DNA of 64,000 nt from JBGMEA01 sp964444065 (GCA_964444065.1 CAYUFL010000005.1:1-64000), one strand, 5' to 3'; positions 1-8,355 are shown, counted from the stretch's first letter. The notes: a model not told the origin generated them from the sequence alone. A program made the numbers and translations.

Positions 1-624
1 ATACAGCCAAATAAAGAAAAAGCATTTCAATGTTTCTTCAAAGCGGCAGAAGCGGACAACGCACTGGGATGGGAATGGACGGCGTATTGCTATGACTATG
101 GCGTCGGTGTCGGCAAAGACATCGGGAACGCTCTGAAATGGTTTCATAAATCCGCGGAAAAAGGGATGAGTTACAGTCAATATATGCTGGGCATGATTTA
201 TGGCTATGAAGTTGTTCCTCCCGACTGGACAAAAGCTGCTGCGTGGTTTGAAAAAGCCGCCGAACAGGGACACAGCGACGCACAATTGAAACTGGGTTTT
301 TACTACCAACACGGACGGGGCGTGAAGCAGGATTACAAAAAAGCGTTTCAACTGTTTGAACAAGCAGCAGCACAAGCTCACGCGACCGCCATGCACAATA
401 TCGGCGACGCTTATGAGAACGGGCACGGCGTAAAAAAGGATGAAAAGCAGGCGTTTTCATGGTATATGAAATCCGCCGGACTGAACGACAAATGGGGCAT
501 GTTTGCCGCGGGCAGATCGTTATATTACGGCATCGGTACGGAGAGGGATATCCAAGGAGGCTATCAGCTGATAGAAAAAGCCGCCAAAGCCGGTTTGCAG
601 GATGCAATCGATTGGAGACCTTAA
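1..624 (+). CDS. Sel1-like repeat protein (5' end outside window)
   Basis: The reading frame is open from base 1, so the start lies upstream and about 207 residues are visible. They form consecutive Sel1-like (TPR-related) repeats of about 36 residues. Recurring motifs are A..WF.KAAEQGH, A...LG..Y..G.GV..D and KAF..F..AA. Sel1 repeats build alpha-solenoids that scaffold protein-protein contacts, so a regulatory or secretion-adaptor role is usual, but the partner cannot be told from sequence. No membrane segment is visible in this part. The next gene follows closely on the same strand and may be cotranscribed. The family call is sure; the specific role is unknown. Confidence 0.85.
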   Translation: MQPNKEKAFQCFFKAAEADNALGWEWTAYCYDYGVGVGKDIGNALKWFHKSAEKGMSYSQYMLGMIYGYEVVPPDWTKAAAWFEKAAEQGHSDAQLKLGFYYQHGRGVKQDYKKAFQLFEQAAAQAHATAMHNIGDAYENGHGVKKDEKQAFSWYMKSAGLNDKWGMFAAGRSLYYGIGTERDIQGGYQLIEKAAKAGLQDAIDWRP

Positions 625-657
625 TTCATACGAATAATAACTGGGATGGAAATTGAT

Positions 658-1248
658 ATGGATACTTTTGAATTTGACGCTTCTGCGTACAGACGCATAC
701 GCTTGCCTTGGCTGCTGCTGATCATTATTCTTTCGTTGACGGCGGATGCGGCTTTGTTCTGCATTTGGCAGAGCGGGGCAAACCCCAATGCGCAGTTTTA
801 CTGGAATATCGGCTTTGCATTTCTATGCATTGTCAACCTGCTGTTTGTAAAGGGTGTGGCACTGCAGAAATATCTGCATATCAAAAAACTGCGTATGAGA
901 AGTTATGTTCAATTGAAAAATGGTGAGCTCTTACACTACGTGCTCTTATCCCGCATGTCCCACTGGCAGGTGGAAACCGTGAAAGAGACAACCTTCTCCG
1001 CGAACGGAAAGGATGAATATATCTCTGCCGACACCTATTATATAAGGCATGTGAAGAATGCAAACCGCAGACCAAACGGGAGTATCGTAGTGGAAGGAAG
1101 CATTGAAAGAGAATCATTAAATGAAGGCTGGGAAGAATACAGCTCTGAAGTGGGGAAAGTTTTTAAAAAAACGTTTAAGAGGCATCTGATTCCCGCCTAT
1201 TATAAAGGAATGGACAGGATCTTTGAGGCGCTCAATCTACTTAAATAA
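658..1248 (+). CDS. Small membrane protein, two N-terminal transmembrane helices
   Basis: I do not recognise the family. The protein has about 196 residues with two hydrophobic segments near the N-terminus (roughly residues 14-35 and 48-70), then a hydrophilic, beta-rich domain of about 120 residues that should face the cytoplasm. I prefer the ATG at 658 because GGATGG lies 8 bases before it. An in-frame ATG at 646 would add four residues but has no ribosome site. It sits 33 bases after the Sel1-repeat gene, so an operon is likely. The last codons overlap a small inverted repeat (CTACTT/AAGTAG, 1237-1254) that leads into the candidate RNA downstream. Confidence 0.6.
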   Translation: MDTFEFDASAYRRIRLPWLLLIIILSLTADAALFCIWQSGANPNAQFYWNIGFAFLCIVNLLFVKGVALQKYLHIKKLRMRSYVQLKNGELLHYVLLSRMSHWQVETVKETTFSANGKDEYISADTYYIRHVKNANRRPNGSIVVEGSIERESLNEGWEEYSSEVGKVFKKTFKRHLIPAYYKGMDRIFEALNLLK

Positions 1249-1257
1249 AAGTAGGAG

Positions 1258-1417
1258 GTCTGTATAGGGGAGGCACAACCGCCCGTGAGCATCCGTTTTT
1301 CGCGTCAGGCGGATGAAAACCCGAATCGCAAAAAGTGAGGCGTCCGTCACTGCCGCGCCTGCTTATACGGAGTGATCGTCTGATCAAGAGGAAACGCCCC
1401 GTCTGATCAGACAATCA
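1258..1417 (+). ncRNA. Candidate structured noncoding RNA
   Basis: This gap between convergent genes is rich in pairing. An 8-bp closing stem joins 1259-1266 to 1364-1371. Inside it are a hairpin with arms CATCCG/CGGATG (about 1290-1316), and an AGTGA/TCACT stem whose loop (GGCG) can pair with CGCC further on, giving an H-type pseudoknot at about 1334-1359. A 9-bp perfect hairpin follows (1378-1386 with 1404-1412), extended by four pairs after one mismatch. GGGG at 1267-1270 could also reach CCCC in its loop. The layout recalls the raiA-type RNAs of Firmicutes, but I could not verify that; strand and ends are inferred. No long reading frame fits. Confidence 0.5.
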
Positions 1418-1452
1418 ACATTGCAAATGAAATAAAAATGATTTCTGTCGGC

Positions 1453-2328
1453 TTACTGTGCGTAAAGCGCCATTCCGTCCGTGCCGACATTATACAGCAA
1501 CAGCTGCATTTCAATCAGAGACAAAAGGCTGTACTTTGTTGCGGTTTTTTTATACTGCGCAACCGTTACGGCGCTTTGCGCGACTTTATCTCCGACCTGA
1601 CAGGTGATCACTGCACTGCCGACGCCGACAGCGGTGATCACACCGTTCTGATCTACCGCGGCAACGGCACTGTCACTGCTGCTCCATGCGGGTGTCGTGC
1701 AGGTATCGGGTGTCGCGATGCAGGTTAGCTGGGTACTTGCCGTGTCGCTTCCGTCTCCGAAATACAAGGTAACGGATTGTGCGCTCAGTGACAGACCTGC
1801 GGGTGTGTATCGAAACAGGGACAGGGTATTGTAGCTGTCCAGAATATCACTCAACTGTTCATAAGGAATGGCATGGATTTGGATGATATTATAGGTGCCC
1901 CAATTGGCGTCCAATACGGTCATTTCCTGCGCCGCATCATCCTTGCTGACGAAGATCATCGAGTGCGGATTGCCCCAGCCGCCGCCGTAGCATATCACAT
2001 CACCCGGCTGTGCCGCATTGAGTACAGTCGCAAGTTCGCTTGCCGATTCGGTTTTCGTGACCAAATACAGATAAGGGGAAGTTGTGGTTCCGTTGTCATA
2101 ATCCCAGCTGACATCTTCGATATTCAGATTGTAAATGTCTGCGAATGTTTTTCGGGCAAAGCCGTAGCATTGTCCGAGGCCATAAAATCGTGTGTTGGTT
2201 TTTATTGAACTGATGCTGTTCAGAACAGATGCATTATCTAAAGTTGCTGCGGATACATAAGCAGTGAGCGGGAAAACTGCAAAAAGCAAAACAGCGATCA
2301 AAAAACTCGTTAGTATTTTCTTTATCAA
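1453..2328 (-). CDS. Secreted CHAP/NlpC-type cell-wall hydrolase with Big2 domain
   Basis: This is a predicted peptidoglycan amidase or endopeptidase acting outside the cell. I chose the TTG at 2328 because GGAGG sits 6 bases upstream; a longer reading gives a meaningless N-terminus. From there the protein has 291 residues. A signal peptide (MIKK then a hydrophobic core) ends at VSA/A near residue 27. The papain-like domain follows, with the probable catalytic Cys54 in GQCYGFA, His122 in NPHSMIFV and polar Asn142 in DANW. A Big2 immunoglobulin-like domain spans about residues 178-257 (SSDSAVAAVDQNGVITAVG). The C-terminal 35 residues are unassigned. WalR-like boxes in the leader support a wall-remodelling role. 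Confidence 0.75.
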   Translation of the reverse strand: MIKKILTSFLIAVLLFAVFPLTAYVSAATLDNASVLNSISSIKTNTRFYGLGQCYGFARKTFADIYNLNIEDVSWDYDNGTTTSPYLYLVTKTESASELATVLNAAQPGDVICYGGGWGNPHSMIFVSKDDAAQEMTVLDANWGTYNIIQIHAIPYEQLSDILDSYNTLSLFRYTPAGLSLSAQSVTLYFGDGSDTASTQLTCIATPDTCTTPAWSSSDSAVAAVDQNGVITAVGVGSAVITCQVGDKVAQSAVTVAQYKKTATKYSLLSLIEMQLLLYNVGTDGMALYAQ

Positions 2329-2352
2329 ACGTTCCTCCGGGTATTGAAAGTG

Positions 2353-2380
2353 TGTAACAAATTTGTAACAAAAAAGTAAC
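2353..2380 (+). promoter_or_regulatory. WalR(YycF)-like direct-repeat operator
   Basis: Read on the plus strand, TGTAAC (2353-2358), TGTAAC (2364-2369) and AGTAAC (2375-2380) are spaced by exactly five bases, an 11-bp period. The known WalR box is TGTWAH-N5-TGTWAH, and the first two units match it fully. The repeats lie between the promoter and ribosome site of the CHAP hydrolase gene (minus strand), where a bound response regulator would be expected to block transcription. WalR controls wall hydrolases in other Firmicutes. The match is seen; the regulator's identity is inferred. Confidence 0.6.
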
Positions 2381-2383
2381 GTT

Positions 2384-2412
2384 ATTGTACCATGAGGAGA
2401 CAGACTTGCCAA
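2384..2412 (-). promoter_or_regulatory. Sigma-A promoter of the CHAP hydrolase gene
   Basis: On the minus strand, TTGGCA (plus 2407-2412) and TACAAT (plus 2384-2389) are separated by exactly 17 bases. Transcription should start near 2377, placing the WalR-like boxes over and just after the start point. Confidence 0.7.
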
Positions 2413-2813
2413 ATTTTTTTATAAAAATTAGCAAATCTGTAAGAAAATTAATGATATGTTCGACTGTTTTTTCTGCCTTTCTGCTCTCCTTTTTTGGCGC
2501 AGATATGCGCTTTTTGTTTCGGCAGGATGTCTGATTCTGAAACTGTGGTTTTTGGCAATGTCAGGGGGGTTTGCGGGTTTTTGCGTGATCTATGGTTCGG
2601 TTCGGATCGGGCGAATGTCTTGTCCGAAGCTACGGTTACGCGGTAAGCGGTGTTTGTTCGAGAGAGAAAAACCGTCGTTTTTTTATCGGAAACGCGCTCA
2701 AAACAGGGTGAATTTTAGTGAGATGATTTGTTCATACAAAAAATAAACTGAGTGCGGCGGTCTGAAATTCGAAAATAGTGAGGTGTTTGAGATTTCAAAA
2801 GGGCGGGAAGTCT
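2413..2813. other. Gene-free stretch
   Basis: This stretch is T-rich and lies between divergent promoters. A 96-codon open frame at 2456-2746 has no ribosome site and an odd Cys/Phe/Arg-rich composition, so I do not call it. I see no convincing RNA structure or repeat here. Confidence 0.5.
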
Positions 2814-2841
2814 TTGCGAGTACGTGCAACTGTGCTACACT
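2814..2841 (+). promoter_or_regulatory. Candidate sigma-A promoter of the peroxiredoxin
   Basis: TTGCGA (2814-2819) and TACACT (2836-2841) are 16 bases apart, about 60 bases before the peroxiredoxin start. Confidence 0.45.
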
Positions 2842-2901
2842 GTAGTCAAACGACATCCGAATGGGATGGTGCCCGAAATTCACGTGTTGGAGGAAATGAT
2901 C

Positions 2902-3359
2902 ATGGAACCGATAAAAGCCGGAATGAACGCTCCTGATTTTACATTAAGCAATGCGCACGGAGAGAGTGTCTGTCTGATTGCAGAGGCAAAAAAGTACTGC
3001 TGTCATGGCATCCGCTTGCATGGACGGCGGTCTGCACCGATCAGATGCGTTCGCTGGAAGTCAGCTTTGATAAATTGACAGAGTTAAACACAGTCGCGTT
3101 CGGTTTGAGTGTGGATTCGAGCCCCTCCAAAAAAGCGTGGACGGCTGTCTTAAGCATCAGGAATGTGGGCATTCTGAGTGATTTCTGGCCGCAGGGAAAA
3201 GTTGCGCGCGATTATGGGATTTTTCGTGAAGCGTTCGGCACGTCCGAGCGGGCGAATATCATTATTGACGAAGCGGGTGTGGTGAAATGGGTGAAAGTAT
3301 ATCCGATTGCAGAATTGCCCGACATTGATGAAGTGCTGAATGTGTTGGCGGAAATGTAG
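2902..3359 (+). pseudogene. Peroxiredoxin (AhpC/TSA) broken by a frameshift
   Basis: Two overlapping frames together make one thioredoxin-fold peroxidase of about 153 residues. The first begins at ATG 2902, after TTGGAGG, and encodes GMNAPDFTLSNAHGESV. The frame then shifts near 2968-2979. The second frame carries LSD.RGKKVLLSWHPLAW, the active-site motif PLAWTAVC with the peroxidatic cysteine (PxxxTxxC), and the whole C-terminal half to 3359. Restoring a single lost base near 2970 joins them. Intact homologues reduce hydroperoxides with thiol partners. Either the gene is inactivated in this strain or the assembly has a one-base error; the rest is well preserved, so the damage is recent or artefactual. 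Confidence 0.8.
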
Positions 3360-3376
3360 ATTTGATCATACGAAAG

Positions 3377-3407
3377 GAAGTCTGCTTGAGAAGTGGGCTT
3401 CTTTTTT
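3377..3407 (+). terminator. Rho-independent terminator after the peroxiredoxin
   Basis: The outer stem GAAGTC/GGCTTC and inner stem CTT/AAG are followed directly by six T. Confidence 0.8.
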
Positions 3408-3500
3408 GTGTTGAAAGAGGAGAATATTTGGTGTTATGATATGATTATAAATATGCTGTATTAATAATTTAGATAAGATATTTGCTGGAGGATTGATTCT

Positions 3501-4136
3501 ATGACAATATTATCAGATGTGAAGGAAGCCTTAAATGAGTACTCTGTGGGCACTATATTTACTCGACAAGAAATTATTTCTATTGTAGTAAGAAAATATG
3601 GACATAATCCAACAAGTATAATTCCAAGCGATTATTGTTACAATCGAATTAATAACGGTATAGATTTCGACAATTATTTACATATTTTTGAATATACAAT
3701 CGATAAAAGATATAAATATTTGGGTGTAAACTATCCATATACAGGTAAAATTTATCATAAACCAAAGGGTGCTGTTGAGATTGTTGTCGGACAGTGGGAG
3801 AATGGAAAGACAGTATTGGAATCTGATGATGATCCAAAAAATAAAGAGTTCTTAAATAATTACTCGCCAAATGTTACCAAAGAAGAGATTTGTGATATTC
3901 AAACAAAAGCTTACCACAGAACTAATAGACAGGTGAATATGAGACTAAGATTTGATGTGATGAAGAGAGATAATTTCAAATGTTGTCTGTGTGGTGCTTC
4001 ACCTGCAAAAGACCCATCTGTTGTATTACATATCGACCATATTTTGCCATGGTCATGTGGTGGAGAAACAACATTTGACAATTTGCAAACATTATGTGCA
4101 GAATGCAATTTGGGCAAAGGTACAACGATTTTGTAA
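3501..4136 (+). CDS. HNH endonuclease-domain protein
   Basis: This 211-residue protein starts at an ATG with GGAGG 9 bases upstream. Residues 1-70 form a basic alpha-helical domain that I read as DNA-binding (VKEALNEYSVGTIFTRQEI). The C-terminal half is an HNH nuclease: CxxC at Cys161-Cys164, the core LHIDHI with His180, Asn194 in DNLQTLC and a second CxxC at 199-202. These cysteines should hold a structural zinc while the His/Asn core binds the catalytic metal. The gene is AT-rich compared with its neighbours and stands alone, as acquired restriction or defence nucleases often do. No methylase or other partner is adjacent, so the biological role is open. Confidence 0.75.
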   Translation: MTILSDVKEALNEYSVGTIFTRQEIISIVVRKYGHNPTSIIPSDYCYNRINNGIDFDNYLHIFEYTIDKRYKYLGVNYPYTGKIYHKPKGAVEIVVGQWENGKTVLESDDDPKNKEFLNNYSPNVTKEEICDIQTKAYHRTNRQVNMRLRFDVMKRDNFKCCLCGASPAKDPSVVLHIDHILPWSCGGETTFDNLQTLCAECNLGKGTTIL

Positions 4137-4353
4137 TCCTAAATATCAATGAAATTTTATAATATTAATATAATTTTGAAATTATTCATATGACGTCGAA
4201 ATAAATTCACGAACAAGAGAAAGTCGAATTTATGCTATAATGGATCAGAAGAATCAACATCAATTCTTTTTTGGTTAATGATTTGTGTTGAAACAGGTTT
4301 TCCAATAAGAGAAAAAAGATAGGATTGGGGTATGGTAAATGGGTGAGCCGATC

Positions 4354-4767
4354 ATGCAGGTCATCTTCATATATTCCATATTTTTTGCAGTTGTTACGAA
4401 GCTATTTTCATTGGTTCGAAAAAGGATCAAACGGAAAATCATAACGGTTTTGTACATTATCGTATTATTGAGTCCGTCTTTTTGGTATGTGCCGATAGAG
4501 ATAAGCACTTATCTGCATGGATATGAATTCAGTGATGTCGATATCGAAACAGGATTTAATCTTCCGACAGTTTACTATAAAGTCTTTTCTTACAGTGATT
4601 CCGAGGCAAGGCTCTTTTATGTCGAGGGTGAAAACGGAAAACACGAGGTAGGAAAATACTATACATTCATAAAGCATGACGGAGTATGGGCAATGCAGGG
4701 TTGGAGGTGTGTCTGGTCAAATTTGGGCGGCAGTGCTTCGGAGACGACTTTCCCGCTATACTTTTAA
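4354..4767 (+). CDS. Small membrane-anchored protein of unknown function
   Basis: I do not recognise it. It has about 137 residues. A first hydrophobic segment at residues 2-18 is followed by a basic stretch (RKRIKRK), a second hydrophobic segment (about 25-45) and a soluble domain of about 90 residues rich in Tyr, Asp and Glu. The ATG at 4354 has GGTGAG about 7 bases before it; an in-frame ATG at 4339 is the alternative. An 8-bp inverted repeat (ATAAATTC/GAATTTAT) and a TATAAT lie upstream, around 4200-4245, and may be its promoter region. Confidence 0.5.
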   Translation: MQVIFIYSIFFAVVTKLFSLVRKRIKRKIITVLYIIVLLSPSFWYVPIEISTYLHGYEFSDVDIETGFNLPTVYYKVFSYSDSEARLFYVEGENGKHEVGKYYTFIKHDGVWAMQGWRCVWSNLGGSASETTFPLYF

Positions 4768-4859
4768 CGGTTTACAGCTATTGCTTAGTCTGTTATTACG
4801 AGTCAAAACATTGATATAACATAAATTGAAATCTTCATTTCACTTAGTAAGGAACCCCT

Positions 4860-5984
4860 ATGAAAATCTCAAAAAAAGACGCGCTGATGTGGTTCGAATT
4901 TTTCTCCATGCTCCCCGAGGACGAAGAGCTCAGCCCCGATCAGCAGGAAATCGTATACGCCGCCCTTGCACAGATCGAGGCGGCAGTCAATGATCGAAAT
5001 GATCGGTTGCGCGCGGAAATCAGGAATCTGAAAACGGTGGCGAACCGCACTTTTTACGTGGGAAACGACAACAAATTTCCGAAAGGATGCCGTTCCTGCC
5101 TCACGGGCAGCGGACTGAGCACCGTTCGAAAAACGAACAAGTGCAATCTGGAGTGCAAGTTCTGTTACAATTACGGCGAACTGGATGATCTTCCTCCCGT
5201 CGGCGAAGGCTTGTGGGAAATCGGCGGCACGAAGTTTTACGAGCAGGACATCGATCTGCTCCTTTCCGTTCAGCCGAAACCCACGGGCATTTCCTATGTG
5301 TATCTCGAACCGTTCATGGAAATTGAGCTGTATTACCCGATCATTCGTAAGTTCCGAGCGGCGGGGGTTCATCAGCATCTGTACACGAACGGTACGTTGG
5401 CGACCGAAGCGTCGCTGCGCGCATTGGCTGAAGCGGGTCTGGACGAGCTGCGCTTCAATCTGGGCGCTTCCGATTGTGCGGACAGCGTGATTGCGAATAT
5501 CGCGACAGCGAAACAATACATTCCGAATGTCGGGATCGAAACCCCGATGACACCGGAATTTCATGACGCTTTTTTCCGTAAAAAACAGGCGATTTTAGCT
5601 ACAAATCTTGATTTTATCAACTGCGCGGAACTGCACCTGAATGCAAATAACATCGACAATTATGCAGGCGAAAATATGTACTGTTCCAGACTTGGTTATA
5701 TTTCGCCGATATGGAGCAGGGAACTTACGCTGAAACTGATGAAAATCGCCGATGACGAGCAGTGGGACATCGCGGTGCATGACTGCTCCAACGACACGAA
5801 ATTTGCCAGAGGGCTCAATCTGAGCGCCAAAGAAGGCAAGTGGTTCGGCGCAAGCAATTACGCATGCGAGTTTTCCGAGATCCCGTATGAAGTATTTTTG
5901 CCGATTCTGCGCGATGAGCAGTTCCAATTTTTAAGCGAAGAACCATTGCCCGCGCAATATCAGCCGATGCGGATGGATTGGTAA
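4860..5984 (+). CDS. Radical SAM enzyme of unknown substrate
   Basis: This 374-residue protein carries the radical SAM cluster motif CNLECKFC (Cys95, Cys99, Cys102), which binds a 4Fe-4S cluster and cleaves S-adenosylmethionine. A further pair, CRSC, lies just before it at residues 77-80. The barrel continues with YLEPFMEIE, a family-typical TNGT, and DELRFNLGAS. The first 75 residues are helical and charged. Extra cysteines (in INCAELH, YCSRLGY, HDCSND and YACEF) could hold an auxiliary cluster. AAGGA precedes the start by about 6 bases. ywbE follows almost directly. I cannot assign the reaction; similarity to activating-enzyme or methylthiolase groups is only general. Confidence 0.8.
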   Translation: MKISKKDALMWFEFFSMLPEDEELSPDQQEIVYAALAQIEAAVNDRNDRLRAEIRNLKTVANRTFYVGNDNKFPKGCRSCLTGSGLSTVRKTNKCNLECKFCYNYGELDDLPPVGEGLWEIGGTKFYEQDIDLLLSVQPKPTGISYVYLEPFMEIELYYPIIRKFRAAGVHQHLYTNGTLATEASLRALAEAGLDELRFNLGASDCADSVIANIATAKQYIPNVGIETPMTPEFHDAFFRKKQAILATNLDFINCAELHLNANNIDNYAGENMYCSRLGYISPIWSRELTLKLMKIADDEQWDIAVHDCSNDTKFARGLNLSAKEGKWFGASNYACEFSEIPYEVFLPILRDEQFQFLSEEPLPAQYQPMRMDW

Positions 5985-6046
5985 TCGAAACGAATCGATC
6001 AGATGAAACGAAACCGAAAAACGACAATACGGAGAACGATAAAATC

Positions 6047-6241
6047 ATGAACGGCAAAAACAGAACCGATGTGAAGATCGGCGCGAAAGTAAAAATTGTA
6101 CTCAAAGCGGATCAACGCACGGGCAAGCTCACGGAAGGCACTGTAGCAAGACTGCTGACCAACAGCAGTACGCATCCGCACGGCATCAAAGTGATGCTCG
6201 CGGACGGACAGGTCGGCAGAGTGCAGGAAATCGTCGGCTGA
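6047..6241 (+). CDS. ywbE: YwbE family protein (DUF2196)
   Basis: This 64-residue basic protein matches the YwbE family over its full length: it begins MNGKNR and carries KIVLKADQRTGKLTEGTVA, HPHGIKVML and a C-terminal GQVGRVQEIV. Family members are small beta-barrel proteins common in Firmicutes and have no established function; the fold suggests nucleic-acid or ribosome contact. I chose the ATG at 6047 because it reproduces the family's usual N-terminus. An upstream in-frame TTG at 5978 would overlap the radical SAM gene. The short distance suggests cotranscription. A weak hairpin (about 6242-6270) follows. Confidence 0.8.
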   Translation: MNGKNRTDVKIGAKVKIVLKADQRTGKLTEGTVARLLTNSSTHPHGIKVMLADGQVGRVQEIVG

Positions 6242-6421
6242 GAACCGCGCAGAAAAAGCGGGTTTATTTTAGTCACGGACAGATATATCAAAATCTCGGC
6301 GTTGCAATACGTTTACTCGATGCAGCGCGTTCTTTTTGTGCAGATAGCTTTGCTCTCCGATGCGTTATGTATGGCTGTTGTGCCGCAATTGTACGATGAT
6401 GCGAATATGTGTATCGATTTA

Positions 6422-6430
6422 TGATATAAT
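6422..6430 (+). promoter_or_regulatory. Extended -10 promoter of cvfB
   Basis: TGATATAAT is an extended -10 element about 75 bases before the cvfB start. No good -35 box is present. Confidence 0.5.
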
Positions 6431-6505
6431 AAGCTGTCAATCAATCATTTACCACTGAAACAGAAGAGATTACTGCATCCAAAATATAGAATAAAGAAGG
6501 TTCCT

Positions 6506-7348
6506 ATGATAGAACTCGGAAAAATCCAAACAATGGAAATCATCAGAGAGACACCGATCGGCTTATATCTGAACGTGAAAGAAGAGCCGAACGAAGACGA
6601 TATTCTCCTGCCGAACAATCAGGTGCCGCGCGGTGCTCGAATCGGCGATGAGATTGACGTCTTTGTATACAATGATTCGAAAGACAGAATGATCGCCACG
6701 TTAAAATCACCGAAACTCAAAATCGGGGAATCGGCGGTATTAAAAGTCATTGAAGTAAATGATATCGGTGCTTTTCTTGATTGGGGACTGGAAAAAGATC
6801 TGCTCCTGCCGTTTAAAGAGCAACTCGGCATTGTGTCCGAAGGGGATGAAGTGCCGGTTACGCTGTACGTGGACAAAAGCGATCGTTTGTGCGCGACGAT
6901 GAAACTGTACGATCAGCTCAGCTGTGAATCTCCTTACAGGCAAACGGACAGAGTGCGCGGTGTGATTTACCGTATCAACAGAGAGCTCGGCTGTTTTGTT
7001 GCAGTGGAAGGGAAATACCACGGCATGATCCCGACGAAAGAAATGTACGGCAATTTCAGAATCGGAGATACGGTTGACGCGCGGGTGAAAAAGGTTCACG
7101 AAGACGGCAAGCTCGAGCTCAGCATACGCGAAGCAGCTTATGCGGAAATCGAGGGGGATGCGCAGATAATCATCGAGCAGTTGCAACGGAACGGCGGCAT
7201 GCTCAAACTCAACGACAGCAGTGCGCCCGAGGCGATCAAGTCCGAATTGAACATGAGTAAAAAAGCGTTTAAACGCGCAGTCGGACGACTGCTGAAAGAG
7301 GGCGCGGTCAAAATTACGGATGACGGCATCGAGACCGTTTGGAAATAA
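6506..7348 (+). CDS. cvfB: CvfB/YitL S1-domain RNA-binding protein
   Basis: The 280 residues align in order with the CvfB (YitL) family: repeated S1-like OB-fold domains followed by a C-terminal winged helix. Visible markers are GLYLNVKE and DILLPNNQVP in the first barrel, GAFLDWGLEKDLLLPFKEQ in the second, GCFVAVEGKYHGMIP in the third, and MSKKAFKRAVGRLLKEG in the winged helix. The family binds RNA and influences virulence-factor and exoprotein expression in Staphylococcus. AAGAAGG precedes the start. The downstream dihydrouridine synthase begins about 50 bases after the stop, so the two RNA-related genes are probably one transcript. Confidence 0.9.
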   Translation: MIELGKIQTMEIIRETPIGLYLNVKEEPNEDDILLPNNQVPRGARIGDEIDVFVYNDSKDRMIATLKSPKLKIGESAVLKVIEVNDIGAFLDWGLEKDLLLPFKEQLGIVSEGDEVPVTLYVDKSDRLCATMKLYDQLSCESPYRQTDRVRGVIYRINRELGCFVAVEGKYHGMIPTKEMYGNFRIGDTVDARVKKVHEDGKLELSIREAAYAEIEGDAQIIIEQLQRNGGMLKLNDSSAPEAIKSELNMSKKAFKRAVGRLLKEGAVKITDDGIETVWK

Positions 7349-7398
7349 TGCCCGCATCTGCTTTATTAAGGAATCGCAAAAGAACAGGACCGGTAACG

Positions 7399-8355
7399 AT
7401 GGATTATTATTTCGCGCCGATGGAGGGCCTGACCGGATATATTTTCAGGAATGCCCATCACGCGCTTTTCCCGCATGATATCAAAAAATATTTTTCGCCG
7501 TTTATCGCTACGAAGCAGATTCGTTCGTTTACCACGCGGGAAATCAGAGACATTCTGCCCGAAAACAACGTTGGCGTGCCTCTTGTGCCGCAGCTGCTGA
7601 CCAATCAGGCGAAAGATTTCATCCGTTCTGCCTGTGAAATCGAGCGGTTCGGGTACGACGAAATCAATCTGAATCTCGGCTGTCCGTCAGGCACGGTCGC
7701 CTCGAAATTCAAAGGCGCGGGTTTTCTGGCAAAACGGGCGGAACTCGATGATTTTTTTGACGAAATCTTTTCTGCACAGCTTCCGCGCATCTCGGTCAAA
7801 ACGAGAATCGGCAGAGATGAGCCCGACGAATTTTTTGCGTTAATCGAAATTTTCAACCGATACCCGATTGCGGAGCTGATCGTTCATCCCCGCACGCAGC
7901 AGGATTATTACCGCAACACGCCGAATCTGGAGATGTTCGGGCAGGCGTTGGCAAGAAGTAAAAATCCCGTCTGTTACAACGGGGATCTTTTTACTGCCAA
8001 AGACTGTAACATTTTCACGGCGGCATTTCCGTCTGTCGGCACGCTGATGCTCGGCAGGGGTTTGCTTGTCAATCCCGGGCTGGTTTCAGAAATGGAACGC
8101 CACACCATGCTTGAAAAATCCCGTGTAATGGCGTTTCACGACATGATTTACGAGGGATACCGACGCACGATCCACGGGGATCGGAACGTATTGTTTGCGA
8201 TGAAGGAGCTATGGTCTTATCTCATTCGGTTATTTCCCGATGCCGCGAAATACGCGAAGCGCATCAAAAAGTCGGAGCGTTTATCCGATTACGAAGATGT
8301 GGTCGCCGATCTGTTTCGGGAGCGGGAGATCGTGCAGAATGATTTGTTGTTTTGA
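7399..8355 (+). CDS. tRNA-dihydrouridine synthase family protein
   Basis: This 318-residue FMN enzyme reduces uridine to dihydrouridine in tRNA. The N-terminal motif YFAPMEGLTG and the active-site NLGCPSGTVASKFKGAGFL with catalytic Cys95 are clear. Further family residues follow: SVKTRIG, the FMN-phosphate region IVHPRTQQDYY, YNGDLF and MLGRGLLVNPGL. I take the ATG at 7399 because AGGA lies about 9 bases before it and the protein then begins as family members do; TTG 7339 and ATG 7348 are in-frame alternatives overlapping cvfB. No promoter is visible in the 50-base spacer. Which tRNA position is modified cannot be told. Confidence 0.9.
   Translation: MDYYFAPMEGLTGYIFRNAHHALFPHDIKKYFSPFIATKQIRSFTTREIRDILPENNVGVPLVPQLLTNQAKDFIRSACEIERFGYDEINLNLGCPSGTVASKFKGAGFLAKRAELDDFFDEIFSAQLPRISVKTRIGRDEPDEFFALIEIFNRYPIAELIVHPRTQQDYYRNTPNLEMFGQALARSKNPVCYNGDLFTAKDCNIFTAAFPSVGTLMLGRGLLVNPGLVSEMERHTMLEKSRVMAFHDMIYEGYRRTIHGDRNVLFAMKELWSYLIRLFPDAAKYAKRIKKSERLSDYEDVVADLFREREIVQNDLLF

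Noticed and set aside
2456..2746. A 96-codon plus-strand open frame
   Set aside because: It has no ribosome site, an odd Cys/Phe/Arg-rich composition and no family likeness, and it lies in a promoter region.
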